A stretch of DNA of 64,000 nucleotides, from NCBI GenBank assembly GCA_019694395.1, contig JAIBCC010000002.1:372330-436329 (forward strand), read 5' to 3'. The DNA comes from Pyrinomonadaceae bacterium. GTDB taxonomy: Bacteria > Acidobacteriota > Blastocatellia > Pyrinomonadales > Pyrinomonadaceae. The translations under genes and the position numbers were made by a program. Below the pieces are notes generated by a model. That model made no database searches and was not told the origin of the DNA. It saw nothing but the letters and a program-made list of their open reading frames with translations. Positions 50,730 to 60,627 of the stretch are shown piece by piece; the first letter of the stretch is position 1, and each line of letters begins with the position of its first letter.

Positions 50730-52529
50730 ATGAGCGAAACTAAAGTAAACGATTTTGTAGTCAGATTTGCCAACGTCAACGGGACGGGTTCGGCAAGTGC
50801 TAATGCTTTGTTCACCAAAGCAATTTTCAAGATGGGCGTGCCTGCCACGTCGAAAAATATTTTTCCGTCCAACATTCAAGGTTTGCCGACCTGGTATGAA
50901 GTCCGTGTCAGCGAAAGAGGATTTAAGGGAAGACGCGAAGGTGTTGATTTTATGGTTTGCGTCAATCCGCAAAGTATGAAAAAAGACGTTGCGGACACCA
51001 AATCCGGCGGATATTTTCTTTACGATTCGACCAAACCGCTTCACGCCGAATACGTCCGCAACGATATAAATTATCTTGGAATTCCGCTGATGGAGCTTTC
51101 CAATTCAAATTACACCGATCCGCGTCAACGGCAATTGTTCAAAAACATCATTTACGTCGGAGCTTTGGCGGCGTTGTTCGATATTGAGTTTTCGGTCTTG
51201 GAAAGTCTTTTGGCAGTTCAGTTTAAAGGTAAGGAAAAACTAATTGAGCCGAATATCAAAGCGTTAAAACTGGGCGAAAGTTACGTTCAACAAAATTTCT
51301 CCTATCCATTAAATTTACGGGTTGAAAGACGCGATCTGGTTGGCGATTCGATTATTATGACGGGCAATTCTGCGTGTGCTTTGGGTGCGATTTACGCAGG
51401 GGCAACGGTAGCCGCCTGGTATCCGATCACGCCTTCAACCTCTGTTGTTGACGCATTTACAAAATACGCCGAGAAATATCGGGTTGACAAAGAAACAGGC
51501 AAAAAGAATTTTGCGATTGTGCAGGCGGAAGATGAATTAGCTGCGATTGGAATGGTTATCGGAGCGAATTGGAACGGAGCAAGGTCATTCACGGCAACGA
51601 GCGGTCCCGGCGTTTCACTGATGAACGAGTTTTTGGGACTGGCTTATTTCAGCGAAATTCCAACCGTTTTAATTGATGTTCAACGCACAGGACCTTCAAC
51701 CGGAATGCCGACTCGGACACAGCAATCTGACATTCTCGAAGCCGCATACGCATCACACGGCGACACGAAACACGTTTTACTTTTCCCTTCATCCCCGAAA
51801 GAATGTTTTGAAATGACGGCGGATGCTTTTGATCTAACTGAAAGATTGCAAACTCCCGTGATCGTGATGACTGACCTTGATTTAGGGATGAACGACCATA
51901 TCTCCGAGCCTTTAACTTGGGATAGTAATCGTAAATATGATCGCGGCAAGGTTTTGGACGAAGCAGGATTGAATTCGGTTGAAAAATGGGGAAGATATTT
52001 AGACGTTGACGGCGACGGAATTCCTTACCGAACAATTCCCGCTACGCATCCGACCAAAGGGGCTTTTGTGACTCGCGGTTCTTCCCGCAATGCTTACGCG
52101 GCTTACACGGAAGACAGCGGCGAATACCAAAAGAATATGGACAGGTTGGCGAAAAAGTTTGAAACTGCAGCGACAGTCGTTCCGAAACCGCATTTTTATC
52201 AAAAAGCAAACGCATCGGAAAACGGTGTTCTATTCTTTGGAACTTCAAGATTTGCCGCAGAAGAAGCTATTGAATTGCTAAAAGATGAAGGAATTAACCT
52301 GGACGCAATGCGGGTTAAATCATTTCCATTCGGTAAGGAATTTGTTGATTTTGTGGAATCGCATTCAAAAGTTTTTGTTATCGAACAAAACCGTGATGCC
52401 CAGTTCAAAAGTTTAATGATGATTGAACTAAACACGAATCCCAATAAACTCGTTTCAATCTTAAATTATGACGGAATGCCCATAACTGCTGATTTTATTT
52501 TTAATCAAATCAAGGGAAATTTAGCCTAA
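50730..52529 (+). CDS. korA: 2-oxoacid:ferredoxin oxidoreductase, gamma-alpha fused subunit (KorA)
   Basis: 599 residues. Residues about 1-190 are the gamma domain (VNGTGSASANALFTKAIFKM, 17-36); residues about 205-599 are alpha, with GNSACALGAIYAGATVAAWY and PITPSTSVVD, the KorA signature. It pairs with KorB at 53004. Oxidises 2-oxoglutarate or another 2-oxoacid to the acyl-CoA. Substrate assignment to 2-oxoglutarate is by family only. Confidence 0.88.
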   Translation: MSETKVNDFVVRFANVNGTGSASANALFTKAIFKMGVPATSKNIFPSNIQGLPTWYEVRVSERGFKGRREGVDFMVCVNPQSMKKDVADTKSGGYFLYDSTKPLHAEYVRNDINYLGIPLMELSNSNYTDPRQRQLFKNIIYVGALAALFDIEFSVLESLLAVQFKGKEKLIEPNIKALKLGESYVQQNFSYPLNLRVERRDLVGDSIIMTGNSACALGAIYAGATVAAWYPITPSTSVVDAFTKYAEKYRVDKETGKKNFAIVQAEDELAAIGMVIGANWNGARSFTATSGPGVSLMNEFLGLAYFSEIPTVLIDVQRTGPSTGMPTRTQQSDILEAAYASHGDTKHVLLFPSSPKECFEMTADAFDLTERLQTPVIVMTDLDLGMNDHISEPLTWDSNRKYDRGKVLDEAGLNSVEKWGRYLDVDGDGIPYRTIPATHPTKGAFVTRGSSRNAYAAYTEDSGEYQKNMDRLAKKFETAATVVPKPHFYQKANASENGVLFFGTSRFAAEEAIELLKDEGINLDAMRVKSFPFGKEFVDFVESHSKVFVIEQNRDAQFKSLMMIELNTNPNKLVSILNYDGMPITADFIFNQIKGNLA

Positions 52530-52536
52530 ATCCTTT

Positions 52537-52929
52537 ATGAAAATTGATAGGCGAAAATTTATCGTAGGGTTGCCTATTACTTTATGGTTTGCTGGTAATT
52601 TAGGAACTTTGACTGTTTCAGGTGAAGGAAAAATGTTTGGATTGATCGGAAAACTGATTGCGGCAGAAGGAAAAAGAGATGAGCTAATTGAAATTCTACT
52701 TGAAGGCACAAACGAAATGCCAGGTTGTTTGAGCTACATTGTGGCAAAAGATAGTAAAGATTCAAACGCAATTTGGATAACCGAGGCTTGGAAAGATGAA
52801 AAGAGTCACAAAGATTCGCTTTCATTGCCGACTGTTAAACAAGCAATTGCCAAGGGCAGACCAATGATTGCCGGTTTTGGTGAACAAACAATCATTGAAC
52901 CAGTCGGCGGACAAGGATTGAAAATATAG
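52537..52929 (+). CDS. ABM (antibiotic monooxygenase-type) domain protein with Tat-like signal
   Basis: 130 residues. MKIDRRKFIVGLPITLWFAG has a twin-arginine-like start and a hydrophobic core, so export by Tat is likely. The rest (KMFGLIGKLIAAEGKRDELI... WITEAWKDEKSHKDSLSLP) is the ferredoxin-like ABM fold. It lies between KorA and KorB, seven bases after KorA's stop. Function unknown; many small ABM proteins protect quinones or degrade haem. Confidence 0.75.
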   Translation: MKIDRRKFIVGLPITLWFAGNLGTLTVSGEGKMFGLIGKLIAAEGKRDELIEILLEGTNEMPGCLSYIVAKDSKDSNAIWITEAWKDEKSHKDSLSLPTVKQAIAKGRPMIAGFGEQTIIEPVGGQGLKI

Positions 52930-53003
52930 TTTTCAGAGGTTAAGTTTTAATGTTAATTCTTTGCAAAAATTAACAAATAATAATTAACCATTAACCATTA
53001 TTT

Positions 53004-54056
53004 ATGTCTTATTTACGTTCTAAATTTCGTCATCCGGCGTTACCCAAAAACGATTTGGGTTACACGGTTGATTACTATGAAGGTTCACTTTCGACACTTT
53101 GTGCGGGTTGCGGACACGATTCGATTTCGGCGGCGGTTGCACAGGCTTGTTTTGAACTGAACATTGAGCCGCATAAGGTTGCGAAGCTTTCGGGAATCGG
53201 TTGCAGTTCGAAAACTCCAGCGTATTTTCTAAATAATTCGCACGGATTTAACTCGGTTCACGGGCGGATGCCGTCGGTGGCAACGGGCGCGAATCTGGCG
53301 AATAAAGACCTGATTTATCTCGGCGTTTCGGGTGACGGTGATACGGCTTCGATCGGAATGGGGCAGTTTGTTCACGTTGTTAGGCGCAATCTGAATATGG
53401 TCTATATCGTTATGAATAACGGTTGTTACGGTTTGACCAAAGGACAGGACTCTGCGACTGCGGACGCAGGTTCAAAGAATAAATCCGGCAACGTTAATTT
53501 GTTTGAATCAATTGACCTTTGCGGTTTGGCGATGGAACTAGGAGCAACTTTTGTCGGGCAAAGTTTTTCGGGTGACAAAGATCAATTAATCCCTCTCATC
53601 AAAGCGGCAATGTCACATCAAGGATTTGCTTTTTTGAATGTTATTTCGCCTTGTGTGACTTTCAATAACAATGTCGGTTCGACCAAATCTTACGATTACG
53701 TCCGCGAACATATGGAAGCCACTTCAACCTTCGATTTCGTGCCGATTGCAAAAACGATCAATACTGCTTATGAAGAAGGCACGACAATGGATTTGACGAT
53801 GCACGATGGAACTGTAATTCGTCTCAATAAAGTTTCGCCAGACTGGAATCCGCTGGACAGATTTTCGGCAATCAATGCGATGCAAAAAGCCAAATCTGAG
53901 GGCGAAATCCTAACTGGTTTGCTTTATCTAAACGGTGACCATAAAGAATTACATCAATTGTTAAATACTTCTGACACACCTTTGAATAAATTGACCGAGA
54001 AAGAATTATGTCCCGGAAGTGATGTTTTGCAAGGAATTAATGACAGTTTAAGGTAA
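53004..54056 (+). CDS. korB: 2-oxoacid:ferredoxin oxidoreductase beta subunit (KorB)
   Basis: 350 residues. TPP-binding signature GDGDTASIGMGQFVHVVRRN (111-130) and MNNGCYGLTKGQDSAT follow. LCAGCGHDSIS (about 32-42) is the usual Cys motif for an Fe-S cluster. Same operon as KorA though separated by the ABM gene. Ends at a bidirectional terminator. Confidence 0.92.
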   Translation: MSYLRSKFRHPALPKNDLGYTVDYYEGSLSTLCAGCGHDSISAAVAQACFELNIEPHKVAKLSGIGCSSKTPAYFLNNSHGFNSVHGRMPSVATGANLANKDLIYLGVSGDGDTASIGMGQFVHVVRRNLNMVYIVMNNGCYGLTKGQDSATADAGSKNKSGNVNLFESIDLCGLAMELGATFVGQSFSGDKDQLIPLIKAAMSHQGFAFLNVISPCVTFNNNVGSTKSYDYVREHMEATSTFDFVPIAKTINTAYEEGTTMDLTMHDGTVIRLNKVSPDWNPLDRFSAINAMQKAKSEGEILTGLLYLNGDHKELHQLLNTSDTPLNKLTEKELCPGSDVLQGINDSLR

Positions 54057-54060
54057 AAAA

Positions 54061-54090
54061 ATGGCGAGACTCAAAAACTCGCCATTTTTT
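54061..54090. terminator. Bidirectional terminator between KorB and the lipoprotein gene
   Basis: ATGGCGAG, nine-base loop, CTCGCCAT, with A run before and T run after. Serves convergent genes. Confidence 0.8.
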
Positions 54091-54107
54091 ATTTGATTTT
54101 GAAATTT

Positions 54108-54875
54108 TCATTTCTTAATAGCTTTTTCAGTTCCAAATTGATCAACCCCACCAGCACCCCATTTCCCCACTAATGAGCCATCCGGTTTAATTTCGTAGGC
54201 AACAAAACCACATTGATCTGCCCCAAATCCGGCTGTCACCATATTTTCCAGACGAACACCTCCCCCATTAAACGAATTTGCTCCTTTCCATTTAAACGTA
54301 AATCCGGGACCAGACGGTGAAATAGTTAATTTTGATTTATATTCTTCGTCATTTTGATTTTTACCGGTAATTTGGTATTCACCCGCTAAATCAGTTCCGC
54401 TGGTTCGGACAGCTTTTTCAGTTTCAATGGAATCCTTTCCCCAATAACCTAATTTTCCATCTAAGGAACCGTCGGAATTGATTTTATAAAGTTTAACTCC
54501 GCAACCTTTTCCGTTTGTGCCTTCGGTAAAAGCAACTGAAACAAAATTGTCTGTTTGAACTCCCACCCCGTCATATTTATTGCCCCCGGTATCCCAACTG
54601 AATTGATAAACCTCACCGTGTTTGGTAACTTTCAGATCCGCAACATAAGTTCCCTGTCCGTTAGGATTTGTTCCTGTAGATTCGTATTCTCCTGAAATGT
54701 CTTTTGCCGAAAGGGTTTGGGTTGTCGGAGAGCTAGTTGCTGTTGGGGTTGGTGAAACATTCGTATTTTCAGCTGGTTTGATTGGTTCCTGTTTTGAACT
54801 TTTACAGGCAAGAGCAAGTGCAATAAAAACTGTAATTGCAATGAAATGCGTAAAAAAGGGGTTTTGCCTTTTCAC
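54108..54875 (-). CDS. Lipoprotein with two related beta domains
   Basis: 255 residues with a lipobox (ALAC at 21-24) after a hydrophobic signal. Pro/Thr-rich linker (33-57). Two similar units follow (about 60-155 and 160-255): each starts GEY, has GNK or GKN turns, a W-rich strand pair, and ends with DGSL then GKLGYWG or GKWGAGG and TEKA. Internal duplication is clear. Function unknown; likely on the outer membrane or periplasmic face. Confidence 0.7.
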   Translation of the reverse strand: MKRQNPFFTHFIAITVFIALALACKSSKQEPIKPAENTNVSPTPTATSSPTTQTLSAKDISGEYESTGTNPNGQGTYVADLKVTKHGEVYQFSWDTGGNKYDGVGVQTDNFVSVAFTEGTNGKGCGVKLYKINSDGSLDGKLGYWGKDSIETEKAVRTSGTDLAGEYQITGKNQNDEEYKSKLTISPSGPGFTFKWKGANSFNGGGVRLENMVTAGFGADQCGFVAYEIKPDGSLVGKWGAGGVDQFGTEKAIKK

Positions 54876-55026
54876 CTATTGAAATTTCTCCTTTTATAGT
54901 TTTAGATTAAAAGAAAGTGGAATTATCATAACTCAATTTGCAACTTTAAAGCTATGATTTTCAAGGTAAAAATTTACAAAATTTTGTAGTCCAAAAAAGC
55001 AATATTAGGTTAAAATTATCAAAGAT

Positions 55027-55575
55027 ATGACAGAAGAAAAAATCGTAACTATCTTCGGTGGCTCAAAATGTAGCGAAGGCTATCCCGAATATGAACAAGC
55101 ATTAATGGTTGGAAGATTACTGGCTGAAGCAGGATTCACTATTTGCACGGGCGGCTATTTGGGCGTAATGGAGGCTGCTTCACGCGGCGCAAGGGAAAAG
55201 GGGGGTCGGGTTTTGGGAATTGTAATGAATCAGTTCAGAGCGGAACCAAATCGCTATTTAACCGACAAGGTTGCAACCAATCACTTTTACGATCGTTTGC
55301 AGGGACTAATTCAACGCTCTGTTGGTTTTATCGCCCTCAAGGGCGGAATGGGAACCGTAACCGAGATTTCACTGGTTTGGAATAAACTGATGACTCAGGT
55401 TATTGACCCGCGTCCTTTGGTTTTACTTGGAGAATGTTGGAAGCCGGTAGTTAAATCGTGGGAGGAAAATTTAGTTGTCGGTGCGGAAGAGTTATCATTA
55501 TTGAATTTTTCGGATACAGCCGAGGAAGCCTGTCAAATAATTGTTGAAAAATCAAAAGGAGTGAAAGTTAATTGA
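55027..55575 (+). CDS. LOG family protein (nucleotide phosphoribohydrolase-like)
   Basis: 182 residues. Rossmann motif FGGSKCSEG, TGGYLGVMEAASRGA (41-55) and the family motif KGGMGTVTE (about 104-112), which corresponds to PGGxGTxxE. LOG proteins release free cytokinins from nucleotides or act as pyrimidine/purine 5'-monophosphate nucleosidases. The bacterial substrate is uncertain. Confidence 0.88.
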   Translation: MTEEKIVTIFGGSKCSEGYPEYEQALMVGRLLAEAGFTICTGGYLGVMEAASRGAREKGGRVLGIVMNQFRAEPNRYLTDKVATNHFYDRLQGLIQRSVGFIALKGGMGTVTEISLVWNKLMTQVIDPRPLVLLGECWKPVVKSWEENLVVGAEELSLLNFSDTAEEACQIIVEKSKGVKVN

Positions 55576-55613
55576 TAATGGATAAAGAAAAAAATTTCCA
55601 AACATTATCAATT
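55570..55613. repeat. Intergenic inverted repeat (ATTGATAATG type)
   Basis: AATTGATAATG and CATTATCAATT, 11-base arms, 22-base loop, overlapping the end of the LOG gene. Followed by more ATCAGTTATCAAT. Likely an interspersed or simple repeat. Confidence 0.4.
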
Positions 55614-55632
55614 ATCAGTTATCAATAAAATT

Positions 55633-56559
55633 ATGAATTGTCCAAAATGTGCTACTCAACTTTCTCCCGAAGCCAGATTTTGTGGAAATTGCGGTTTTAC
55701 TTTACAACAAGCACCACCAACTCCACCTTATCAACAGCAACAGATGCCTCCCCCACCACAAGTGCCGCCAACTTATCAACAGCAAAACCAACAACAAGGT
55801 GCATTTCGTTTTGATGCTGACGGAAGAGGTCAGGGGCGTGGTTATGACTGGGAAATCCAACACGCCGGAGCATTTGCTTTAGCAGTTATCAATTTACAGG
55901 CTGAACAAGCGATTTGCGCGGAAGCCGGAGCGATGGTTTCAATGTCGGGAAACGTTGAGCTTTATGCTGAAATGAAAGGCGGAATTTTCGGTGCCTTAAA
56001 ACGAGCAGTTGGCGGTGAATCTGCTTTTGTTTCGACCTTTACGGCTCGCGGAGGAGCGGGCGAAGTAACTTTTGCGCCGGGAATGCCCGGGGATATTGCC
56101 GGAATTGAAATGCAGAACCAAACTTTTATGGTGCAATCAAGCTCCTATTTGGCGGGTGACACCAGTTTGCAGGTGGAAACAAAATTCGGAGGTGCAAAAT
56201 CGTTCTTTGGCGGTGAGGGTCTTTTTGTTTTGCAGGTAAGTGGTTCAGGACTTTTACTTGTTTCCTCCTTCGGTGCAATTCATCGAAAAAATATTCGTCC
56301 CGGTGAAAGATATGTCATTGATACGGGACATTTAGTTGCCTGGGAAGGACATATGCAATACAACCTTCGCAAAGCCTCTAAAGCCGGTTTTTTCCGTAGT
56401 ATGTTAAGCGGTGAAGGAATGGTTGCCGAATTTCAAGGTCCGGGAGAGGTTTTAATTCAAACCAGAAATTTGGCTGCGTTTGCCGGTTTATTGAAACCAT
56501 TTTTCCCAAATCAGAGCGGCAGCGGGGGCGGCGGATTTAATTTTAATATCGGAAGCTAA
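55633..56559 (+). CDS. AIM24 family protein with N-terminal zinc ribbon
   Basis: 308 residues. CPKCATQLSPEARFCGNCG (3-21) is a zinc ribbon; a Pro/Gln-rich linker (25-55) follows; the remainder is TIGR00266/AIM24-type beta barrel (YAEMKGGIFGALKRAVGGES, then VQSSSYLAGD). Function poorly known. Its end overlaps the next, opposite gene by four bases. Confidence 0.85.
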   Translation: MNCPKCATQLSPEARFCGNCGFTLQQAPPTPPYQQQQMPPPPQVPPTYQQQNQQQGAFRFDADGRGQGRGYDWEIQHAGAFALAVINLQAEQAICAEAGAMVSMSGNVELYAEMKGGIFGALKRAVGGESAFVSTFTARGGAGEVTFAPGMPGDIAGIEMQNQTFMVQSSSYLAGDTSLQVETKFGGAKSFFGGEGLFVLQVSGSGLLLVSSFGAIHRKNIRPGERYVIDTGHLVAWEGHMQYNLRKASKAGFFRSMLSGEGMVAEFQGPGEVLIQTRNLAAFAGLLKPFFPNQSGSGGGGFNFNIGS

Positions 56560-57455
56560 TTTTCCGCAGAAATTTCCAACACCGATATTTCCGGCGGAAC
56601 TCTGAAACGGGCGGGAATAACACTTGTGCCGATTCCGCTGGAAACAAAAATGCCGATGCCCAAATCCTGGAAATATCCTTTGGCATATTTGCTGCCGTAA
56701 ACCGATGAGACAAATGGCGGTCCAATTATCGGTAAATTTATTTGACCTCCGTGAGTATGTCCGCCTAAAAACAATACAACATCTTCCGAGGCTTTATAAC
56801 GTCCGGTAATAGTCCATAACAAATCAGGGTTATGGGAAAACAGAATTATCTTTCCCTCTTTGTTTTCCAACGAATCCAAGGCATTATTAATTCTATTTCG
56901 GTAGGATAAATAGTCTCCGTTTCTTAAGGTATCCGGTAAGCCTACCAATCTGAGTTTTTCGCCGTTTTTTTCAACGCTGTCGGCTTCCGATTCCAAAACT
57001 TTATAACCGATATTTTCTAATCCCTTTCGAATCAATTCATTACCAAAATTATTATCGTGATTTCCCACACAAGCAAAAACGCCTAATTTTGCTTTTAAAC
57101 CTTTCAGATTTTCAAAAACCGTTTCAATTGGCATTCGGGTTTTGGTTTTATCAAAAGTCTGGCGTGAAACATAATCCCCAAGCAAAATTATTAGATCGGG
57201 ATCCTGTGCATTTGCCAGTGACACTATTTCTCTGATTTTTTCTTCAGTTATAAAATTTGCTCCACCGTGGATATCAGCAATTGCTACAATTTTGAAATTA
57301 TTAAGTTTTGGTGACCAACCGTTTACTTTTATCGGATAATTAACTACAAATAATTGGTTTGGCTCAATCAGGAAGCTCCAAATTACGAAAGGAAATATTG
57401 CTAACCCCACCAGTGAGATTCCCAATAAAATCTTTTTTCGAGTAAGTTTGAACAT
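56556..57455 (-). CDS. Membrane-linked metallophosphoesterase (YkuE-like)
   Basis: 299 residues with an N-terminal membrane helix (7-30). Motifs: ADIHGG, LLGDYVSRQ, CVGNHDNNF, LFSHNPD and GGHTHGGQ, all calcineurin-type metal ligands, in the YkuE/LpxH-like order. Probably cleaves a phospholipid or UDP-sugar at the membrane; unknown. Confidence 0.85.
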   Translation of the reverse strand: MFKLTRKKILLGISLVGLAIFPFVIWSFLIEPNQLFVVNYPIKVNGWSPKLNNFKIVAIADIHGGANFITEEKIREIVSLANAQDPDLIILLGDYVSRQTFDKTKTRMPIETVFENLKGLKAKLGVFACVGNHDNNFGNELIRKGLENIGYKVLESEADSVEKNGEKLRLVGLPDTLRNGDYLSYRNRINNALDSLENKEGKIILFSHNPDLLWTITGRYKASEDVVLFLGGHTHGGQINLPIIGPPFVSSVYGSKYAKGYFQDLGIGIFVSSGIGTSVIPARFRVPPEISVLEISAEN

Positions 57456-57607
57456 TCAGAGGTAAAAATCTTATTAATTCCCAAAATAATATTTCGGATT
57501 CAAATAGATATTTTATTGAAATGGTTTTATCCGATTATTGAATGCAAATTTCTAAATTTTCCAAAATATAATTAACATTTAAAACGAGAAAGTAAAAGGA
57601 TTCTTTG

Positions 57608-58627
57608 ATGGACAGCAGAAATTGTTCTATTATTGTTAATACGCGATCATCACACAATAAGTATCAAAACATGATTAGAGCTTTATCCCCATCAACGCCG
57701 CTTGTAACAATTATTGTTCCCTTCTTTAATCAGGAGTTATTTTTACAGGAATGTATTGAAAGCGTTATACAACAATCCTTTCAAGATTGGGAATTATTGC
57801 TCATAAATGATGGATCAACAGATAATAGTCCCTTGATTGCTCAAGAATTTGTAAATCAATTTCCAGACAAAATTTTTCTTTTCTATCAACCTAACAACAA
57901 AAATCTTGGTGCCAGTAGTGCCCGGAATATTGGTGTTAAAAATGCCAAAGGCAAATACATAACTTTTTTGGATTCGGATGATGTGTATATTTCGGATGCC
58001 ATCGAAAAAGAGCTTTTGGCTTTTAAAAATAACCCCGAAGCTGATGTCGTCTGTGGAGCGTTACAATTTTGGTATTCCTGGGAAAATGAAAGTAATAAAA
58101 ATGAATCGGATTTTGTGGTTAATCTGGGACTTGAAACAAACAGACTTTATCCGCCCCTTTCCTTGTTAATACACAATTTAAGAGCAAACGGACGAAAACC
58201 CGGTATAAATTGCATAATGATGACCCACGATTTTATTAACTCAATAGGCGCCTTTGAAGGAGATTTTCAATATGTCAGCGAAGATCAGGTTTTTTGGGCA
58301 AAAGTAAGTTTAAATGGAAAAATTTATGTGATGGAGAAATGTTTAGCCAAATATCGCCAACATAATAGTTCAAGCGTTGCAGTTTTGATAAAAAATGATA
58401 AGGAAATTGAAAATTGGGAAGTTTTTCTAAATTGGCTGCAAAATTATTTGGAAGAAAAGAACATCAAGAATCAAAATATTTGGGATTCATTTAACTACTG
58501 CAAAAATAACATTAAATTTCAGGCAAAATTCAGTTTCTTAAAAAAACTTTACCGAAAATTCTTTTCTCTTCATTTTCGTTATTGGCTTAGAGATAAAATT
58601 ATTTCCTGGAGATTGGATAAGAATTAA
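57608..58627 (+). CDS. Family 2 glycosyltransferase
   Basis: 339 residues; ATG at 57608 follows AAAGGA and a TTG. GT-A signature: TIIVPFFNQELFLQECI then NDGSTDNS, and the DxD site DSDD. It is the only forward gene in the surface-sugar block; the others run the opposite way. Sugar and acceptor not known. Confidence 0.85.
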   Translation: MDSRNCSIIVNTRSSHNKYQNMIRALSPSTPLVTIIVPFFNQELFLQECIESVIQQSFQDWELLLINDGSTDNSPLIAQEFVNQFPDKIFLFYQPNNKNLGASSARNIGVKNAKGKYITFLDSDDVYISDAIEKELLAFKNNPEADVVCGALQFWYSWENESNKNESDFVVNLGLETNRLYPPLSLLIHNLRANGRKPGINCIMMTHDFINSIGAFEGDFQYVSEDQVFWAKVSLNGKIYVMEKCLAKYRQHNSSSVAVLIKNDKEIENWEVFLNWLQNYLEEKNIKNQNIWDSFNYCKNNIKFQAKFSFLKKLYRKFFSLHFRYWLRDKIISWRLDKN

Positions 58628-58645
58628 TTATCCAATCCTTCAAAA

Positions 58646-59644
58646 TTATGGGAGATCAGGATTAAGTTCCTCAGTTGGGTTTAATAATCGCCTTTCGGTA
58701 AAATTATTATAAATCCGGTTTTGAACTCGTTTTTGCAATAAGGCAAACATTCCAAAAGGAGAAATCTTAAAGGATTCTAACATCAATTTAAGCGCCTTTT
58801 TAGACAATCCTCGTTTTCTCAAATCCCAAAAACCTAAATTGAAATGATGTCCGGCTCTTCTTTTTCGGAAAATTTTCTTTTCACTGGTGGTTAATAGATC
58901 CTCAAACCTTTCAACCAACATTAATTCATCATGCAAACCAAGCTCTTTAACGGTTTCAATTGGCTCTCTGCCATCATAAATATTTTCATCTTGAATACCT
59001 TTTACCCAAAAAGGTTTTAAGGTAAATCCTGCTTTGCATTCCTTTTGCAAGACCATATCTAAAATCAAGCACCAATCGTCTGCAATCAGCATCTGTTCAT
59101 TCCAGTTGCTCAACAACGATTCTTTTTTAACTAATAAACCTGACGAAGGAGCAGGACAGGTTTCGATAAAAAGACGCCGGGTTTCAGCCGGATTTAATAA
59201 AAACCAATCTCCAAGCGGATTTTTCCGATATTTCTTCCAAATCCTGCTTCGATACCAGTCGCTTTTAAATTCAACTGAATCAATGTGATAAATCCAATTC
59301 AAAAAGACAAAATCAAGATCGTTTTTTTCCAGGTTAGAAATTGCTTCCTGGAGAAAATTCGGATGCCACACATCATCTGAATCTAATGAAGCAATATAAT
59401 CCCCTGTGGCTTTACTTAACCCTAAATTACGGGCTGCACCTTGCCTTTTATTTTCCTGATAATAATATTCAACTTTATCAAATTCGGAAACTATTTGGGC
59501 AGTATTATCGGTTGAACCGTCGTCAACAACAATAATTTGAATATTTGGATAAGTTTGATTTTGAACGCTTTCAATTGCCAACGGCAACAAATTGGCTCGA
59601 TTGAAGGTTGGTATAATAATTGAAACACACTTATTGATAGACAT
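58646..59644 (-). CDS. Family 2 glycosyltransferase
   Basis: 332 residues, with VSIIIPTFNRANLLPLAI then VDDGSTDN and DSDDVWHPN. The C-terminal 120 residues are helical, possibly contacting membrane or partner. Convergent with the gene at 57608 (18 bases apart). Confidence 0.88.
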   Translation of the reverse strand: MSINKCVSIIIPTFNRANLLPLAIESVQNQTYPNIQIIVVDDGSTDNTAQIVSEFDKVEYYYQENKRQGAARNLGLSKATGDYIASLDSDDVWHPNFLQEAISNLEKNDLDFVFLNWIYHIDSVEFKSDWYRSRIWKKYRKNPLGDWFLLNPAETRRLFIETCPAPSSGLLVKKESLLSNWNEQMLIADDWCLILDMVLQKECKAGFTLKPFWVKGIQDENIYDGREPIETVKELGLHDELMLVERFEDLLTTSEKKIFRKRRAGHHFNLGFWDLRKRGLSKKALKLMLESFKISPFGMFALLQKRVQNRIYNNFTERRLLNPTEELNPDLP

Positions 59645-59709
59645 AAAATGACATATTTGTCGTTTTTGTCATTGGGGTTAGTCCAATTATAACTTGAAAT
59701 TATTTACTG

Positions 59710-60627
59710 TCAAATTTGAAAACCATTAATTCTATTCAACTTATCTTTAATTATGTTAAACAATATTTTGGGCAACATTGTGGGATAACGAAATAAAATT
59801 GAACTTTGATCAATACTTTTTTTCCAATCTCTTGTTTTTAATAAACCTATAATCTGATAACACGTTCCTTCCAAATAGTAATATTTATAAGATGAAATAC
59901 TTTTTTTTAAGGCATTTTGATATGACTTATTATCCTTAACAAATTCGTTTTGAGCGTAAAGAACTGCCAAAACATTTTCCAACATCAAATCGAACTTTTT
60001 TGACATACTTGTTTGATGCTGCCTATATTCAGTGATGATTTGAGAGTGATGGTAAATTGGAAATTGCCGGGCAATTCTTAAATAAATTTCATAATCTGCG
60101 GCAGGATTAACCCTGGCATCAAACGCAGATACCTTCTCAAAAATTTTCCGGCGATACATTACGTTTGAAGGTGCCCAAATAAAATTTAGTTTTAGCAGGG
60201 ATAAATAGTAATCCGAATCATCAACAAAAGGCTGTGTTGTTGACAATCGATTTCCATCCTCATCTATCCTTTGACAAAATCCGCAAACAAAGGCGAATTC
60301 TTGGTTTTCCCGGATTGCCTTAACATTTATTTCCAAAGCGGTGGGTAACAATTTATCGTCTGAATCCAAAAATACAACAAATTCACCATTACATTTTTCC
60401 AAACCATTGTTTCTGGATTTTGCCAACCCTTGATTTGATTGTTCGATAAGTTGAATATTGGGATAACTTTTTGCTATTTGGCTGGTGTTGTCGGTTGAAC
60501 CGTCATTAACAACAATTATTTCAACATTTTGATAGGTTTGATTAAGAATGCTTTCAATTGCTTCGCCCAAATAATGGGCTTGGTTGTAACAAGGAATGAT
60601 AACAGTAACTAATCCGGGTTCAATCAT
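59710..60627 (-). CDS. Family 2 glycosyltransferase
   Basis: 305 residues: VTVIIPCYNQAHYLGEAI, NDGSTDNT, and FLDSDDKLL. Close to the previous one in design but not a copy. Overlaps the GT4 gene by eight bases, which shows co-translation. Confidence 0.88.
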   Translation of the reverse strand: MIEPGLVTVIIPCYNQAHYLGEAIESILNQTYQNVEIIVVNDGSTDNTSQIAKSYPNIQLIEQSNQGLAKSRNNGLEKCNGEFVVFLDSDDKLLPTALEINVKAIRENQEFAFVCGFCQRIDEDGNRLSTTQPFVDDSDYYLSLLKLNFIWAPSNVMYRRKIFEKVSAFDARVNPAADYEIYLRIARQFPIYHHSQIITEYRQHQTSMSKKFDLMLENVLAVLYAQNEFVKDNKSYQNALKKSISSYKYYYLEGTCYQIIGLLKTRDWKKSIDQSSILFRYPTMLPKILFNIIKDKLNRINGFQI

